The notes below the pieces were generated by a model. It searched no databases, was not told where the DNA came from, and saw only the letters and a program-made list of their open reading frames with translations. Positions 48,238 to 59,805 of a DNA stretch of 64,000 nt are shown here, piece after piece (the stretch's first letter is position 1; the number at the start of each line of letters is the position of its first letter). Made by a program: the position numbers and the translations under genes. This DNA is from Icerya purchasi (Eukaryota; Arthropoda; Insecta; Hemiptera; Monophlebidae), in NCBI GenBank assembly GCA_039619475.1, contig CM077115.1, positions 179,064,060-179,128,059 of the forward strand. Direction: 5' to 3'.

Positions 48238-50742
48238 CTTTAGATCGCGTTCAACGAACGTTATTATTTTCGTACAAATTTTTATTATTTTTTCGGTTCA
48301 TAACGTAGAAATATATAATTAATATCTCTCTATTCAGTTTTCGGTAAACGGTACGGAATTTACAAAACTACAATTCGATAAAAGTGTTTTCCACCGATAT
48401 TATTATTAAATGATTTCAAACGGCTGGTATTAAATCATTCCGGCGGATGTTATGTATTACATTGAAAACCACTTCCTCTCCTTTGACTGGAATTAATAAA
48501 AACGAAATGGCATTTTTTGGAAAATCGAGAAAAGCTGGGGGAATTTGAAGGGGATTAAAAATGGTCGCTAAAATGTAGCATATGTAAATTTACTGTATAC
48601 AGATATAAGGGATACGGCAAAATCGTATCGGTCTTTTTTTTTTTTTTTTCATTCGCCCGCCTTATTCAAAAATCCCTTTATTATACTTTTCTTTATTTTT
48701 TCATGGATCAAAATTATGTCGGGCGCGTTTTGTACTTTCAGTACGTTAATTAAGTTTACACCGTGTTGACAAGGGGATGAAATGGTGCTAAAGAAATTAG
48801 CACGATGATTTAATAATAATATGCGTCTTTTGTGTCTCTTTACCGGTCCAAGTATCTGCGTTGATTCGGTCTACTAATCGCGTAACATTTTCGTTCGGTA
48901 TAGTGAGGTGACGACGCAAATAACAGAATTTTACGCGATTTTTTTCGGCCGTTCAACTTCGTGATTACCCTAAACTCTTAGTCTCTCTTTTCTTTCGAAT
49001 AAATACATACTTTTTCCAGTTTTTTTAAAGAGTCCCAAACTTATTACTATTACGGAAAGAAAAAAAAATAAAATCTACCCTAAAACTAAATTTGATTCCA
49101 TTACATCAAAATGGAGCGGTTGATGGCGAGATAAGAACTATTTTCGTTGCAGTTTAACCCTAATTAGGACTTTTTACATATCGATGTATCGGTGTCCCTA
49201 AATATAAACACTGTTATACGTGTTCTTTAAGCTATTAAATGTTCAATTTGTTTTGTAACAAATGAAGCTGAGGGGAATTAATCTCGTTCGTATGACGTCG
49301 AAAGCAGTGTCCTCTTTGACGCCTCCGATTGTTCCGGGCTTACTCTAACCTCTCACCGGTTTAATCGTTGAACATTTAAATCCGATGAATTTTAATTGAG
49401 TGTTCCAATTAGAGGCGAAATGACTCATTGCGTGTAATAATCACTAGAACACATTTCGGAACGCAATCTGTAATTGTCACCGACAGCAATCAATTTACTC
49501 TGCAAACAGATCGCGCTATAACCGGATCAAGAATTGATGAAAAGAGTCTACCTTGAGATATCCTGTTCTAGTTAAATGGCCTCACCGCATTTATAAAATA
49601 AGATAAAAAGGTGAATATATATATATATATTATATATATTTACATATATATATATATATATATGAAGAAAGAAACGGTGAAAGAACAGGCTTATTCCTGC
49701 TAGACAACAGTTGTACGTCAAACGTAACAATTATCATCAGCGGTGCGGACTGCGGCAACAGGTTGCGGACGCATTTCTATTCGGCCGATTAAAGACGAAA
49801 GTGTTTGATATGCGAATAAGGCAACATATTAAGCGCTAATGACAAAGTCCGATTATTTTCATAAGTCTGAGGGAAAGATTATCGCGACAGTCGACAGTCT
49901 GTGAATCACCGACGATATATATCATTACACAGACGCGGATTTGACAGTGACACTAAATTTTTCTTTTTTTTTTCCAACATCATTTCCAGTTCTACTGGTT
50001 TCTTCAAACACCGAACTTTCCACGCCCGATGACTTTATCCCTCACTGCTCTGCTATACGTACACGCGGATTAGCTGATTTTGCGGATATTAAACTATTGG
50101 CATAGCTGCGCATAAGCAATGACGGAAAAAACAATACTGCTCGGGTATAACTTGCCTGCTAAATACCGAAAAATGAGGGGATAAGTTTGAAAAACTGATG
50201 CAACTAATGACGCATTTTTACTGCAATAACGGGGTGTGCGTTAAGCTCTTGTCCCACGACTTGGCGTGAATTCTAAGTAGAGGTGCTTCGAACAGTTGTT
50301 TCGATTATACGAAATTATACGAACGTGAATTTATATTTCTTTCGTGTTTTCAAATTTTAAGGGCTTTAAGAGTTTTATTAACATGATACAAAAAAACGTC
50401 TTATCCGGACATCCGCTTCCCTGCGACAATTAATTCTCTCCCGCTGCAGATATGAAAATGTTGAATTTTCAGGTGTAAACGCCTTGATATTTTTTGCGTG
50501 AAAGAATTAATAAAACCAATTTCGTTATTATTATTGTCACTGCGATATAGCGAAATTTCTACAATACCTTTTAGGTCGTAGCCGGGTTTTCGTTTATGTG
50601 AGAGATTCTTGGGGCTAGGGAAGTTCCATGGTTTCCGATAGAACACGAGGATTTCGTCTGCTTGTCGTTCTCTGTTTGATTTCTCCGTTGCCATAACTTG
50701 AGAATAAAGTAAAATTTTTGGTTAAAATCGTATTTCGCTTAC
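48238..50742. other. 3.5 kb before the TDU exon's donor: no gene recognised
   Basis: This is the start of the 35-kb vg intron in transcript direction. It looks less repeat-ridden than the rest, apart from (TA)n at about 49616-49670 and poly-T at 48636-48649. The 97-codon minus ORF (50401-50694) lies just past the donor and looks like chance reading of intron. First-intron-like positions near coding exons are candidates for enhancers, but no binding-site cluster was established. Confidence 0.4.
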
Positions 50743-50943
50743 CTTTCGACCCCGAAAAGGAACTCTTGGACGACTCGCTGATATAGTTTAATGCTCGGGT
50801 GAAATGCTCATCGACTACCGTCGAAACGTCTCCTGTGTAGTTGGTAAACAGGACGCAATTTGCTGACAGGTATTGAGCTCGGCTGCTTTCCTCACCCGGG
50901 GATGCGACATCGTCCTCTTCATCGTCCAGCACTTCTCGTCTTT
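50743..50943 (-). CDS. vg: vestigial, exon with the Scalloped/TEAD-binding (TDU, Vg) domain
   Basis: This exon makes the gene recognisable. After the acceptor (TTTTATTTCAG) it reads ERREVLDDEEDDVASPGEE, an acidic lead-in. It then gives AQYLSANCVLFTNYTGD and VVDEHFTRALNY, the Vestigial/TONDU motif (hydrophobic face, VxxHF) that packs on the YAP-binding domain of TEAD/Scalloped. It closes with a Ser-rich stretch (SESSKSSFSGSK) and a strong donor (GAAAG/GTAAGC). Exon phase is 1 in and 1 out, matching its neighbours. The motif contains no stop, frameshift or lost key residue. The flanking introns are about 8.6 kb upstream and 35.4 kb downstream. In flies the vg boundary and quadrant wing enhancers lie in introns, so the introns here are reasonable places for enhancers, but none was identified. 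An intact mariner lies about 230 bp upstream of the acceptor, antisense to vg. Confidence 0.97.
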
Positions 50944-51172
50944 CTGAAATAAAATTATCGAAAGCGTACTATAGTTTTCATTTTTTAACAAAGCCGCCAG
51001 TGGGGCTCGTGCAGATCTTTTCGAATTACAAATACGCTTTTTTAAAAGCAAATCACAAACTCAATATTTTATCAATTTCATCGCGTCATCGATTTTTATT
51101 TTCTGCGAATTTATTATATTTCTGCCTTTTTCAATGTGTATTTATTTGTACTCTACTCGATATACATATATA

Positions 51173-52488
51173 CACCCTGTCAAGAAAGTATCGGGAATTG
51201 TCAATTTAAATCTCCCGGGTAATAGCTAGGCAGATAATTTTTTTTTTCCAGGTTGGTACAACTGTTTTGTATTATGATGCCTATTTTTAGCGCGATCTGT
51301 CAACCAGTGTGTTTACAGCAGCTGTTAAAATCAGTCGACCTTGAAGTGTTTTGTCGAAGTTTTACAATGAGTGAAAATATTGAACAACGTACTTGTGTTA
51401 AATTCTGTGTTTCGAACGAAATTTCTTGTGTCGATACACTGAAAATGTTACAGAAGGCTTTTGGTGAATCTGCTTTATCAAAAACGCGGGTTTACGAGTG
51501 GTACAGAGCGTTCAAGGATGGTCGGGAGACGGTCGAAGACATGCCTCGCTCTGGACGGCCTTCAACGAGTGTGACCGATGATAACGTCGATAAAATCAAG
51601 GAAATCGTTGCTGAAAATTGTCATGTGAGCTTGAGAGAGATGGCTCATGGATTGGGCATGTCACACGAGAGCGTACGTACGATTGTGCACGAAAAATTGG
51701 GTATGCAACGCGTTGCGGCTCGGCTTGTTCCGAAAGACCTGAATTTCTTTCAAAAAAAGTACCGAGAACAGGTAGCTGCAGACATGCTGGATCGAGCCAA
51801 TTTGGATCCTACCTTCTTGGAAAAGATAATTACTGGTGACGAGACATGGGTGTACGAGTACGACACGCTTACGAACCAGCAATCGTCCGAATGGCGGCCA
51901 ATTGGCGCGCCAAAGCCGAAAAAACCTCGCCAAAGCCGATCGAAAGTGAAGATCATGTTGATTGTTTTCTTCGATATTCGAGGCGTGGTACACTATGAAT
52001 ATGTGCCAGCCGGACAGACAGTCACCAAAGAGTTTTACTTAAGTGTTTTGAGACGTTTGAGAGAGGCTATCCGTCGTAAACGTAACGATTTGTGGGTCGA
52101 CAATTCTTGGATTCTCCATCACGATAATGCGCCGTCTCACAAAGCCATAATTGTGAATGAGTTGTTGGCCAAACACTCGGTAAATATCATCGAACAACCG
52201 CCGTATTCACCAGATTTAGCACCCTGCGACTTCTTCCTATTCTCAAAACTCAAATTTCCGCTACGGGGAATGCGCTTCGAATCGATTGATGACATCAAGA
52301 CGAATGCGACGCGAGAGCTAAAGGCCATCCCGGAAACCGCCTATCAGAAGTGCTTTGCCGAGTGGAAAAAGCGTTGGCATATGTGCATCGCTTCGAATGG
52401 ATGTTATTTTGAAGGTGACAAAATAAATTTGGATGAAAATTAAAAATTGTTCGTTTTATTTAACAATTCCCGATACTTTCTTGACAGG

Positions 52489-52491
<3 letters not shown>
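51173..52491 (+). mobile_element. mariner-family DNA transposon, copy B, apparently complete
   Basis: It has the same inverted ends as copy A, starting CACCCTGTCAAG, between TA at 51171-51172 and the TA run beginning at 52492. The 3' flank is a (TA)n microsatellite (about 52492-52532), a natural TA-rich target. Length is 1319 bp. It is inside the 8.6-kb vg intron, antisense to vg, starting about 230 bp upstream of the acceptor of the TDU exon. Confidence 0.97.
51367..52443 (+). CDS. mariner transposase, copy B, intact
   Basis: 358 residues from the ATG of MSENIEQ. The frame is open for a further 38 codons upstream (from 51253), but that extension is the element's 5' untranslated sequence, is not seen in family members, and is not open from an ATG in copy A, so the internal ATG is chosen. 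Helix-turn-helix, GRP and LVPKDLN linker are as in copy A. The D158, D253 and D288 triad is intact with D(34)D spacing. The ORF has no disabling change, so this copy could be a source of active transposase if transcribed. Confidence 0.96.
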   Translation: MSENIEQRTCVKFCVSNEISCVDTLKMLQKAFGESALSKTRVYEWYRAFKDGRETVEDMPRSGRPSTSVTDDNVDKIKEIVAENCHVSLREMAHGLGMSHESVRTIVHEKLGMQRVAARLVPKDLNFFQKKYREQVAADMLDRANLDPTFLEKIITGDETWVYEYDTLTNQQSSEWRPIGAPKPKKPRQSRSKVKIMLIVFFDIRGVVHYEYVPAGQTVTKEFYLSVLRRLREAIRRKRNDLWVDNSWILHHDNAPSHKAIIVNELLAKHSVNIIEQPPYSPDLAPCDFFLFSKLKFPLRGMRFESIDDIKTNATRELKAIPETAYQKCFAEWKKRWHMCIASNGCYFEGDKINLDEN

Positions 52492-52537
<46 letters not shown>

Positions 52538-53286
52538 TCATATTAATATTAGCAACAATTAATATTTTCATCGCTGTTTTTAATCGTAATTACTTTTTTT
52601 TTTTTTTTATGAAATTTCAACTATTTATAATTTAAACATCTAAAAAAACCGATTACTATTAAATTACATATTTTATTTTATTCTAAGTGTACGCACGATA
52701 CACGTGCCTAAATTAAAAGAGAAAAAGCGGTTGCAAGCCTTTTTTAAGAAGCTTCCTTTTGAAAAGGGTGCCTACTAAATTTCGACTGAATTTTATTTAA
52801 AATCGATTATTCTTTGCCAGTTCCTGCGGCGAACCACGCAGATAAGAACAAAATAACCAATGGCAAATGAGAGTAACAGCAGCATTAGCACTGACGCTGA
52901 AATAAGCATTTAAAACAAAGTGACCTAATCGAATGTTCGTTTTTGTGTTAAAGAGCAAATGATAATTCTGTTTGCGATGTTAAAAGAACAAGCTGGCCGT
53001 AAACAGAACGAAAGAAAGATTTTAGTTCAATAATCCGAAAAGAGGAAAAATCTGTGGCATTTCTTTCATTTTATGCACACACATACACACGCACATATTA
53101 ATGACTATAGAGCACTTTTCCGTCGGAAGCAATAATCGTGTAAAATGTTTGTGTAACGTTTTCGTAATATGCTGTGAGATTTTATAAAATCGGCTCTTCC
53201 ATGTAGGAAACTACGTAATTTAAAAGTCTACGAATAGGTATCAATACGGTGAGATTGTCATATATCTGTATATACATTAATAATTA
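52492..53286. other. vg intron segment beside mariner B
   Basis: Starts with a (TA)n microsatellite (about 52492-52532), then AT-rich sequence with (AC)n-like text at 53077-53094. No gene recognised. Confidence 0.5.
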
Positions 53287-53581
53287 GGTGGCGCGGTAGC
53301 TTAGTACTTAAAATGCTTGACTTCCAAACCGGAGATATCATTTTAGTTTTTAAGAGATTTGTCACGTTTCGGAAACATTTTTCTTCCAGGCATATCCTAC
53401 CTATAATCTGAAATTAAATATTGGTTATACCAGAGAGACATCCGGGCAAGTAAAGGCGCATAATCCAAAAGTAGAAAGGAACTGGCCCCGGTACTCTCTT
53501 CAGATCCGTTAGACCCTTAAGTGCATTATGAATAGCTTAATTCCGTAATCGTGTCAAGGAATGAAACTTTTACCTTACTCG
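53287..53581 (+). mobile_element. tRNA-derived SINE, family 1, full-length copy with target duplication
   Basis: 295 bp between perfect 12-bp direct repeats CATTAATAATTA (53275-53286 and 53582-53593), which fixes both ends. The head GGTGGCGCGGTAGCTTAGTA resembles a tRNA 5' end with an A box. The body shares TAATCTGAAATTAAATATTG, GGTTATACCAGAGAGACATC and AGAAAGGAACTGGCCCCGG with the other copies. The B box is decayed here. It was presumably mobilised by a LINE. Confidence 0.88.
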
Positions 53582-56500
53582 CATTAATAATTAAATGAAT
53601 GTCGCATATTTTCAACTCGTAATATACAATCCAATTATAGAATTTTACATATTACCGATATTAAAATCGACTCTGATACGTGTAATAATTTTAACTTTTA
53701 CAGTTGATATAAAGTAATCATAAAAGCAACAGGACGTCGGAGATTATAAAGATAAGATTGAAAGATATTCTTCAAAGTGGGGGAATCTCGTCATCTTTAG
53801 TCTTTAGTTTTGATGACATTTTTCAATTTGCGAATTTTTAATTTATTCGAAAATATGATCAGTAACGATTAAAATGTATCATTTAGATTTAAATTCGTAA
53901 TCGATATTGCTTTTAATTTCGTATTATTCTTCTAAAACAGATGTTTAAAAATTATTTGGAATTTACCGCTAACAACAATAGCGAATAATGAACTTTTTTC
54001 AATCATCTTTTTATTCTGCTCTCATTATCGTAGAACTAACGGCATCAAGTTGAAAAAGAACAGTCTTAAAGTGTTGCGTGTATACTACTGCCTTTCCATA
54101 CAAATGCAAAAAATTCCTTTTTTTTTTTTCTTGTGGTTTTATTTCGTAATATAGAAATTATAAAACACGTCGCTATTAATCAAATAGCTTAAAACGCGAA
54201 CACCCGAACAGCACTTTTGATATAGTCTAACAAGTGTAACAATGCTGCGTGATTGAAGCAAGCATGCGGAGAAACCCCTATAAGAAATGGGCGAGAGGGA
54301 AACGTATGAAATATTTCAATTAGAAATTTGTCGCTTTTTTAGAGTTTTCTTCGGCAAACAACAATGATGTTTCTCGTTTTCAAAAATATATCCACGGACA
54401 CTCATCAGCACTGGCTAGTACATTATGTCGAGGCCACACTGAATTAATAACCGACGGTGTAAATTACGGGTGTTTTATACTGTTAGCCGTGAAATTCGCA
54501 CCCGTACTCGGCTATTAATTTTAACAAGAATGCACTTTAGACGATTAAGAGGAGATAATTAAAAATCGAGCAGTGAACGAATAAATTAAAAATCACCGAT
54601 GAACTCGTTAACATTTTAAGTACATAGAGAGCGAAGAGGAAAAGGAGGAAAATAAGGTCTTTTGTATGCCGCGTAAACAACAAATCCACTCGACTTGGTT
54701 CATTGTTAGAAAGTTCTTTGAATTTTAATGAGCTTTATTCAACGGGGGGCGCCTTTTGTTTTAAAAAATAAAAACGAAAAATAATACTCGCTCGCTGAAA
54801 AAGTCGCACTGGTCGGAAAACCCTGGCCCGAATCTCTTAGAGCAAAATGACTTGAAGATACACTTGAGCAGCTTTAGAAGAAAAAAAAAAGTCCAAAGTA
54901 CTTTGTCGTTATTTTCCTATGAACCCTCGGCGGCGAAAATAAAGATGTGTTCTTTTCCTCAGCTGTTCAACGCCCACTTTAAAGGAAATTCTTTCATCGA
55001 ACTTTCCAGCCTGCCTAAAAAACCCTCCGCGTACACGTAAAAAAACACAACGTTATTTAAACTTTTTCTTCGACTATTTCTCCGTTTCCGAATTTCTCTT
55101 TTATCCTAGTTTACTTTATACAACAGTTTTCTTTTAAGTACTTGTTGATCGTTGAATTTGCATGCACCATTAAGCAACAACAACCGGCGTCGTCCGGTTT
55201 TAAGTTTTTTCTCCGCAACAAAAAATACTTTTCTATTCAAGAAGGAAAGTTTTCCGTGTGCCACCTGTATAGTATTTATTACGTCTTCTTACATCGCAAT
55301 TGTACAAAAACCGTGTAAACACACATACCTGTGTAAAATTTGTTTTCGACACTAGTTGTTATTTCTGTTATTTTTAAATTTATTTTTCCATCATAAAAAT
55401 CAGATACTAGAGATGATTAGCATAAAAGAGAGGGAATATAAGAATACAGTGTTTTAACGGTAAGGAAAAAAATGTAGAGCTTTTAGTAAATTGAGCCTTT
55501 TGAGAAGGCAAGGACACACATAATTAACGTGATATTTACGGTACGTAGAGAACACATCCGGATTGGACGGATAGTTACTCCAAAATGATTTATGGAAAAA
55601 GTATACATTAACTTTTTTTTTGCATTATTTATTTAAACGAGGTAGCATCGCGGATGCTGTACTATATAACTGTTTGTAGACTACACGATTGCAAAAACAG
55701 TAAAACCGTATGAAAAAAGCGAATTATCAAGCGACTAAAATTAGTTAACTAAAAGCGGATTTTCAGAGTTTGGTTTATTGGAAAGTAATATTTTGTGTAA
55801 CATATTGTAGAGACTAATTTCATAGTACCTTCATCAGAGTTTATTAAACTTGTTGCATGCTTAATCGAACAGTTTTAAACGGAATGGAACATTTAAGAAC
55901 AAATTACATCTGCGCCTTTCGCAAACATTTTCTTTTTCGTTGCTTGAACTATTAATTAAAATCAAACAGATTACATAACATCATTTTTTATACCCTTATA
56001 TAGTAGTCTTAAAAACACTGACTTTTAGTTTCTAGCACGTTATTTCATTAAAGTACATACCAATTTTTTTTTTTTTCTTCACATTTATGGTAACGTAAAA
56101 TTAATTTGTGTATTTCACCTTTTTTTTATAATTAATTTTTTTTTCCTCCCTCTTCGTAACGCGAATAAAACTGTTTAAAGTTATTCAGATAATTATTGCG
56201 CATATTCGTTCAGAAATAACGAGTAAATTCGAAAGAAGTTAGCTTTAAATTTTATTTAACGCAAACTGTTTAGAAAATATTTAAATTTATCGGAGGGGTA
56301 CTCTTTTTTCGATTCATCTTTTTTTTTTTTTTAAATTTTCCATTTGTCAGGATCAACTAAGTATACAAATCGTTATCAATATGGGGCAGCAACATTAAAT
56401 GAATCATCACAATACGGTAAATATACTTAACTTCATTTTTCTTCTTTCAATTATAATTATCGATTACATTTCAATTTCCGCTTCCAGTTGTTCATTTATA

Positions 56501-56619
56501 TTATTATATACATATTTGTTTATAAAAGCATTCGTTTTTAGTACTACTATTATGTAATGATAACTGAAAAAAGCCTGCCGGTCTTCTCAAATAGGAAATA
56601 TTTAAGAGAATTTATTGCG
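53582..56619. other. vg intron segment, no gene recognised
   Basis: AT-rich sequence with poly-T runs (54118-54130, 56065-56077, 56319-56332). No coding or repeat end recognised. Confidence 0.4.
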
Positions 56620-56916
56620 AAATAAAGTTAAGGATCCGTGATAGGGGGTATCATGGATTGTGAAATTAAGCTTTTCATAATGGTACTTAAGAGTCTAATG
56701 GATCTAAGGAGAATACTGGGGCCAGTTCCTTTCTACTTTTAGATTATCCGCCTTTACTTTCCCCCAGATAATTCTTTGGTATAACCAATATTCAATTTCA
56801 GATTAGGTATAAACCTGGGAGCGACTTGGATCCGGAACGAGACAAGTCTCAATAACCTATCGACACTTCTGGTTTAGTAGACAAGCGTCTTAATCACTAG
56901 ACTACCGCGCTACCTA
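56620..56916 (-). mobile_element. tRNA-derived SINE, family 1, full-length copy
   Basis: On the minus strand it begins GGTAGCGCGGTAGTCTAGTG (A box TAGTCTAGTGG-like), continues TTAAGACGCTTGTCTACTAA, and has GTTCCGGATCCAAGTCGCTC as a B-box-like region. The rest matches the 62112 copy over nearly its full length, ending near GAAATAAAGTTAAGGATCCG read on the plus strand. A target duplication is not clear. Confidence 0.85.
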
Positions 56917-58829
56917 TTTTGCGAGGTAGACAGCGGAATATTGATAATTTAATGCGAAACTAAAAAACGATATTTCAGATGACAATTTTTTATTGATCGT
57001 GCTGTAAAAATATATATATACTACGGTTAGGCGAGCAATTTGTTCCCCGGTTATTTTACTAAGATTATTACCGCGGAAAGTTTTTTGTATGTTTAAATAG
57101 AAATTTAAAATAAACTGAAGGTGGACGACCAGCTTCTTTTTGATTGACACAAAATTCCGTCATCTTCCAAAAATATTTCGAAACGAAACATTAGTTCAAA
57201 ATTTAGCTTCATAATTGACCGCTTCACAAAAATAATTTTAAAATAAACGCAATTGTCCAGTGTAAAAACTAATTAAGCATTTAATAATAAACTTTTTATT
57301 AATTCGTTCATTCAGTTAACCTTTTATTTCATTGCTTGAAAAGTAAAAAATCATCATAAAAATATTTGCAAATTATAATTAACACGTAAAATTCAACTTT
57401 TTTATTCGTAAAATTACTAAGCAATTTTTTAAATTCATTTTTACATTTAATTACATAAATATTTCTGGAGTGTCCCTATACGTTTTCTTTAGCCCGACCC
57501 CGATCATCATCATACTGCGATCGAATCGTTTCGCAACTCCCACTGCTGTAATTACCCGCTCTGATTGGAACATCATTTTGAATTATAGTTTTCAACGCGT
57601 CTTTTATCGCGTATATCGGAGTAAATTATATTTTATTTTTAAGAAAACGTTATACTAATGCCCCCCCGTATATATTTTCAATCAGAACTAGAGTTGTACG
57701 TAGTAAGTATAATAAAATAACTTTTTCGTTACTAAACAACCGCGCGCTACGACTGATCAACGAATGCAGACGACCGGACTATTATCATCATCATCTTCTT
57801 CTTTCGCGAGCGAACCAGATAGTTTTCCATAATAATAATAATAGTATTTCGGGAATTAATTACCAGCTGGTTGAAGGATTTTTGTATTCTTTATCCTTGA
57901 TGTTTTTATTTATTTTAGCGATAATGTTTTAGTCAATTTTTAAATATTTCATTATTAAATTTTTTAATATTTTACTGAGTTGAAAATTTGTAACTCTTTT
58001 TTACTGATCCCCGGGCGTTTTGTAATTTAATTTGTTGTTGGTTTCCTTTAATTTGTGCAGTTTATTATTTATCATAAAGTGTCGGGATTGGAGATTCGAA
58101 CGAAACAAACATTTCACGGGCGAGGTCTTTACTAAATAAATATAATTATGGAAAATAAAAAAAATGCTGACTAGCTTGAATAACTTGATCCACAATCATG
58201 TTGGAATAGTTAAGTTACATTCCTTCACTTTACGATGCATGGTAGTTCATTTTTTCACTTTTATTATTTTTTTTTTTTTTAATTTATTTAATTCCATATT
58301 TTATAATAAACTTTTAAGTTGTTTCTGCGTGTAAATTTCTAAATATCTATATAGAATTTTACAAAAAAAAAAAAAAAAAAAAAAAAAAGAATCGACATCC
58401 AACTAGCAATAACCGAATTAACTTTAGCTTGTACCTGTAATATCACTTTCCAGATGCCTGCGCTACCACCGCGAAAACGCCAAGGTTCATGTGCTTTCCC
58501 GGTGCAAGTTTATGCCATCAACTCTCCCAGTTGCTCTCAATATAAACGAAACCGTTCGGCAATAGGCTGATTGAAAGGAAAAGCACATTGCCGATAAAAA
58601 CATTTTACTTTAGGATTCTTCGCTTCGTTCAACACAATTGAACATATCTATCAGTCTTTTTCTCAGCTTTCAAAAAAACCGGTTTTAGCCGCTCAAATTG
58701 AACCCAGCTTCCTATCTTATCACCGAGCATAACCGTAAATCCTTTACAGGTCTCAAAATAAATAACATCGTCGAAATAAACATTTTCATTTCGAAATCAA
58801 GTGTAAACGCTTAAATTTTTATCCTTTAA

Positions 58830-58860
<31 letters not shown>

Positions 58861-59579
58861 GGTATTTGCGCAATTGAGTTTGTGATTTTTTCTCCTTTTT
58901 GCATTTTTTCTTTTGAATCTATCAAATTCGCTATACATTCATCATCGCTTTTATCGATGAAGAGCGAGCGAGAATATACACAGCTGAGCCCTTCGATCGC
59001 AGTTCCAGAGATTCTGGCTAAAATCGTGCCCAAAAAAAGGCAGCAATTGTTTTAATTCAATTACTAAAAAAAAAATACGAGAAAAAAATTTGTGAAAAAA
59101 TGAGTAAGTTTTTTTAGAATGTTTATAATTGAAAAATTAACTGTTTGCGCTGTTTACGGCAATTTAAATATTCATTTCGAATGTTTAATCGCAACAACTG
59201 TTCTAAGCATAAACCAAAGAAAAAGTCTGAACCTTTTAATTAAAATTAATCATTTTTAATAAATTACACAATTTTATAATTCTCCTCGATGATAAAGATT
59301 AAGTATTCAAATTCAATTAGACGCGGGTAAAATTATTTTAAAGTGTAAACGATGATGCAATTTTTAGTGGGAAAAAATAGCGGGCAATGGCTAGTAAAAA
59401 TTACACGAACAACAAAAACTTGCATATTTCCAGAGGTAAATATATAAGTTGTTTTCATTATACTTCAAAGCCTTAGATTCTAGAATCGCCTGATTTCGCG
59501 AATCGTGTACCTGTTTAACCGTAGCGCTATTAAACCGGCGACACAAGTGCTTTATTTTAATGAAAGCGACATATCCTAC
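56917..59579. other. vg intron segment, no gene recognised
   Basis: AT-rich. Poly-A/T runs at 58363-58388 and 58831-58860. 58440-58800 is somewhat less AT-rich. No coding or repeat end recognised. Confidence 0.4.
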
Positions 59580-59805
59580 CTTCTTTAGATATCACTGGTT
59601 CTTCTTCCTTGTATCTGACTATGGGTGTAGAGGTGGGAGATCCAGGACTTCCTATTCCACCTCCTGAACTGACTGAACCGGCACTACTATGGTGAGATGA
59701 ATGACTGTGTTGCTGTTGCGGCACCGTTAGCGGATAAGGAGATTCCATGCTGTTCGTTGCAAGCGCGGAGGTAGATGGTTGATCCAAACATCTTTGCACA
59801 TTGAA
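59580..59805 (-). CDS. vg: vestigial, upstream-most coding exon in the window (internal exon)
   Basis: Vestigial is a nuclear transcriptional cofactor that binds the TEAD protein Scalloped and drives wing identity. The exon follows a good acceptor (TTTGCTTTGCAG) and ends at a donor (AAAGAAG/GTAGGA). It starts in phase 0 with FNVQRCLDQPSTSALA and ends in phase 1 after KEEEPVISKE. It is rich in Ser, Gly, His and Gln (QQQHSHSSHHSS, GGGIGSPGSPTSTP). Family knowledge: fly Vg has a comparable low-complexity N-terminal half with a KEED-type acidic patch ahead of the Scalloped-binding part. There is no ATG at the exon start, because the reading frame runs straight out of the acceptor, so the initiator exon should lie further right. 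I saw none up to 64000. Assignment rests mainly on phase and order with the next exon; by itself this exon is weakly diagnostic. Confidence 0.8.

Noticed and set aside
51253..51366. 38-residue N-terminal extension of transposase copy B
   Set aside because: It is the element's 5' untranslated sequence; mariner transposases of this type start at the MSENIEQ methionine, as copy A does.
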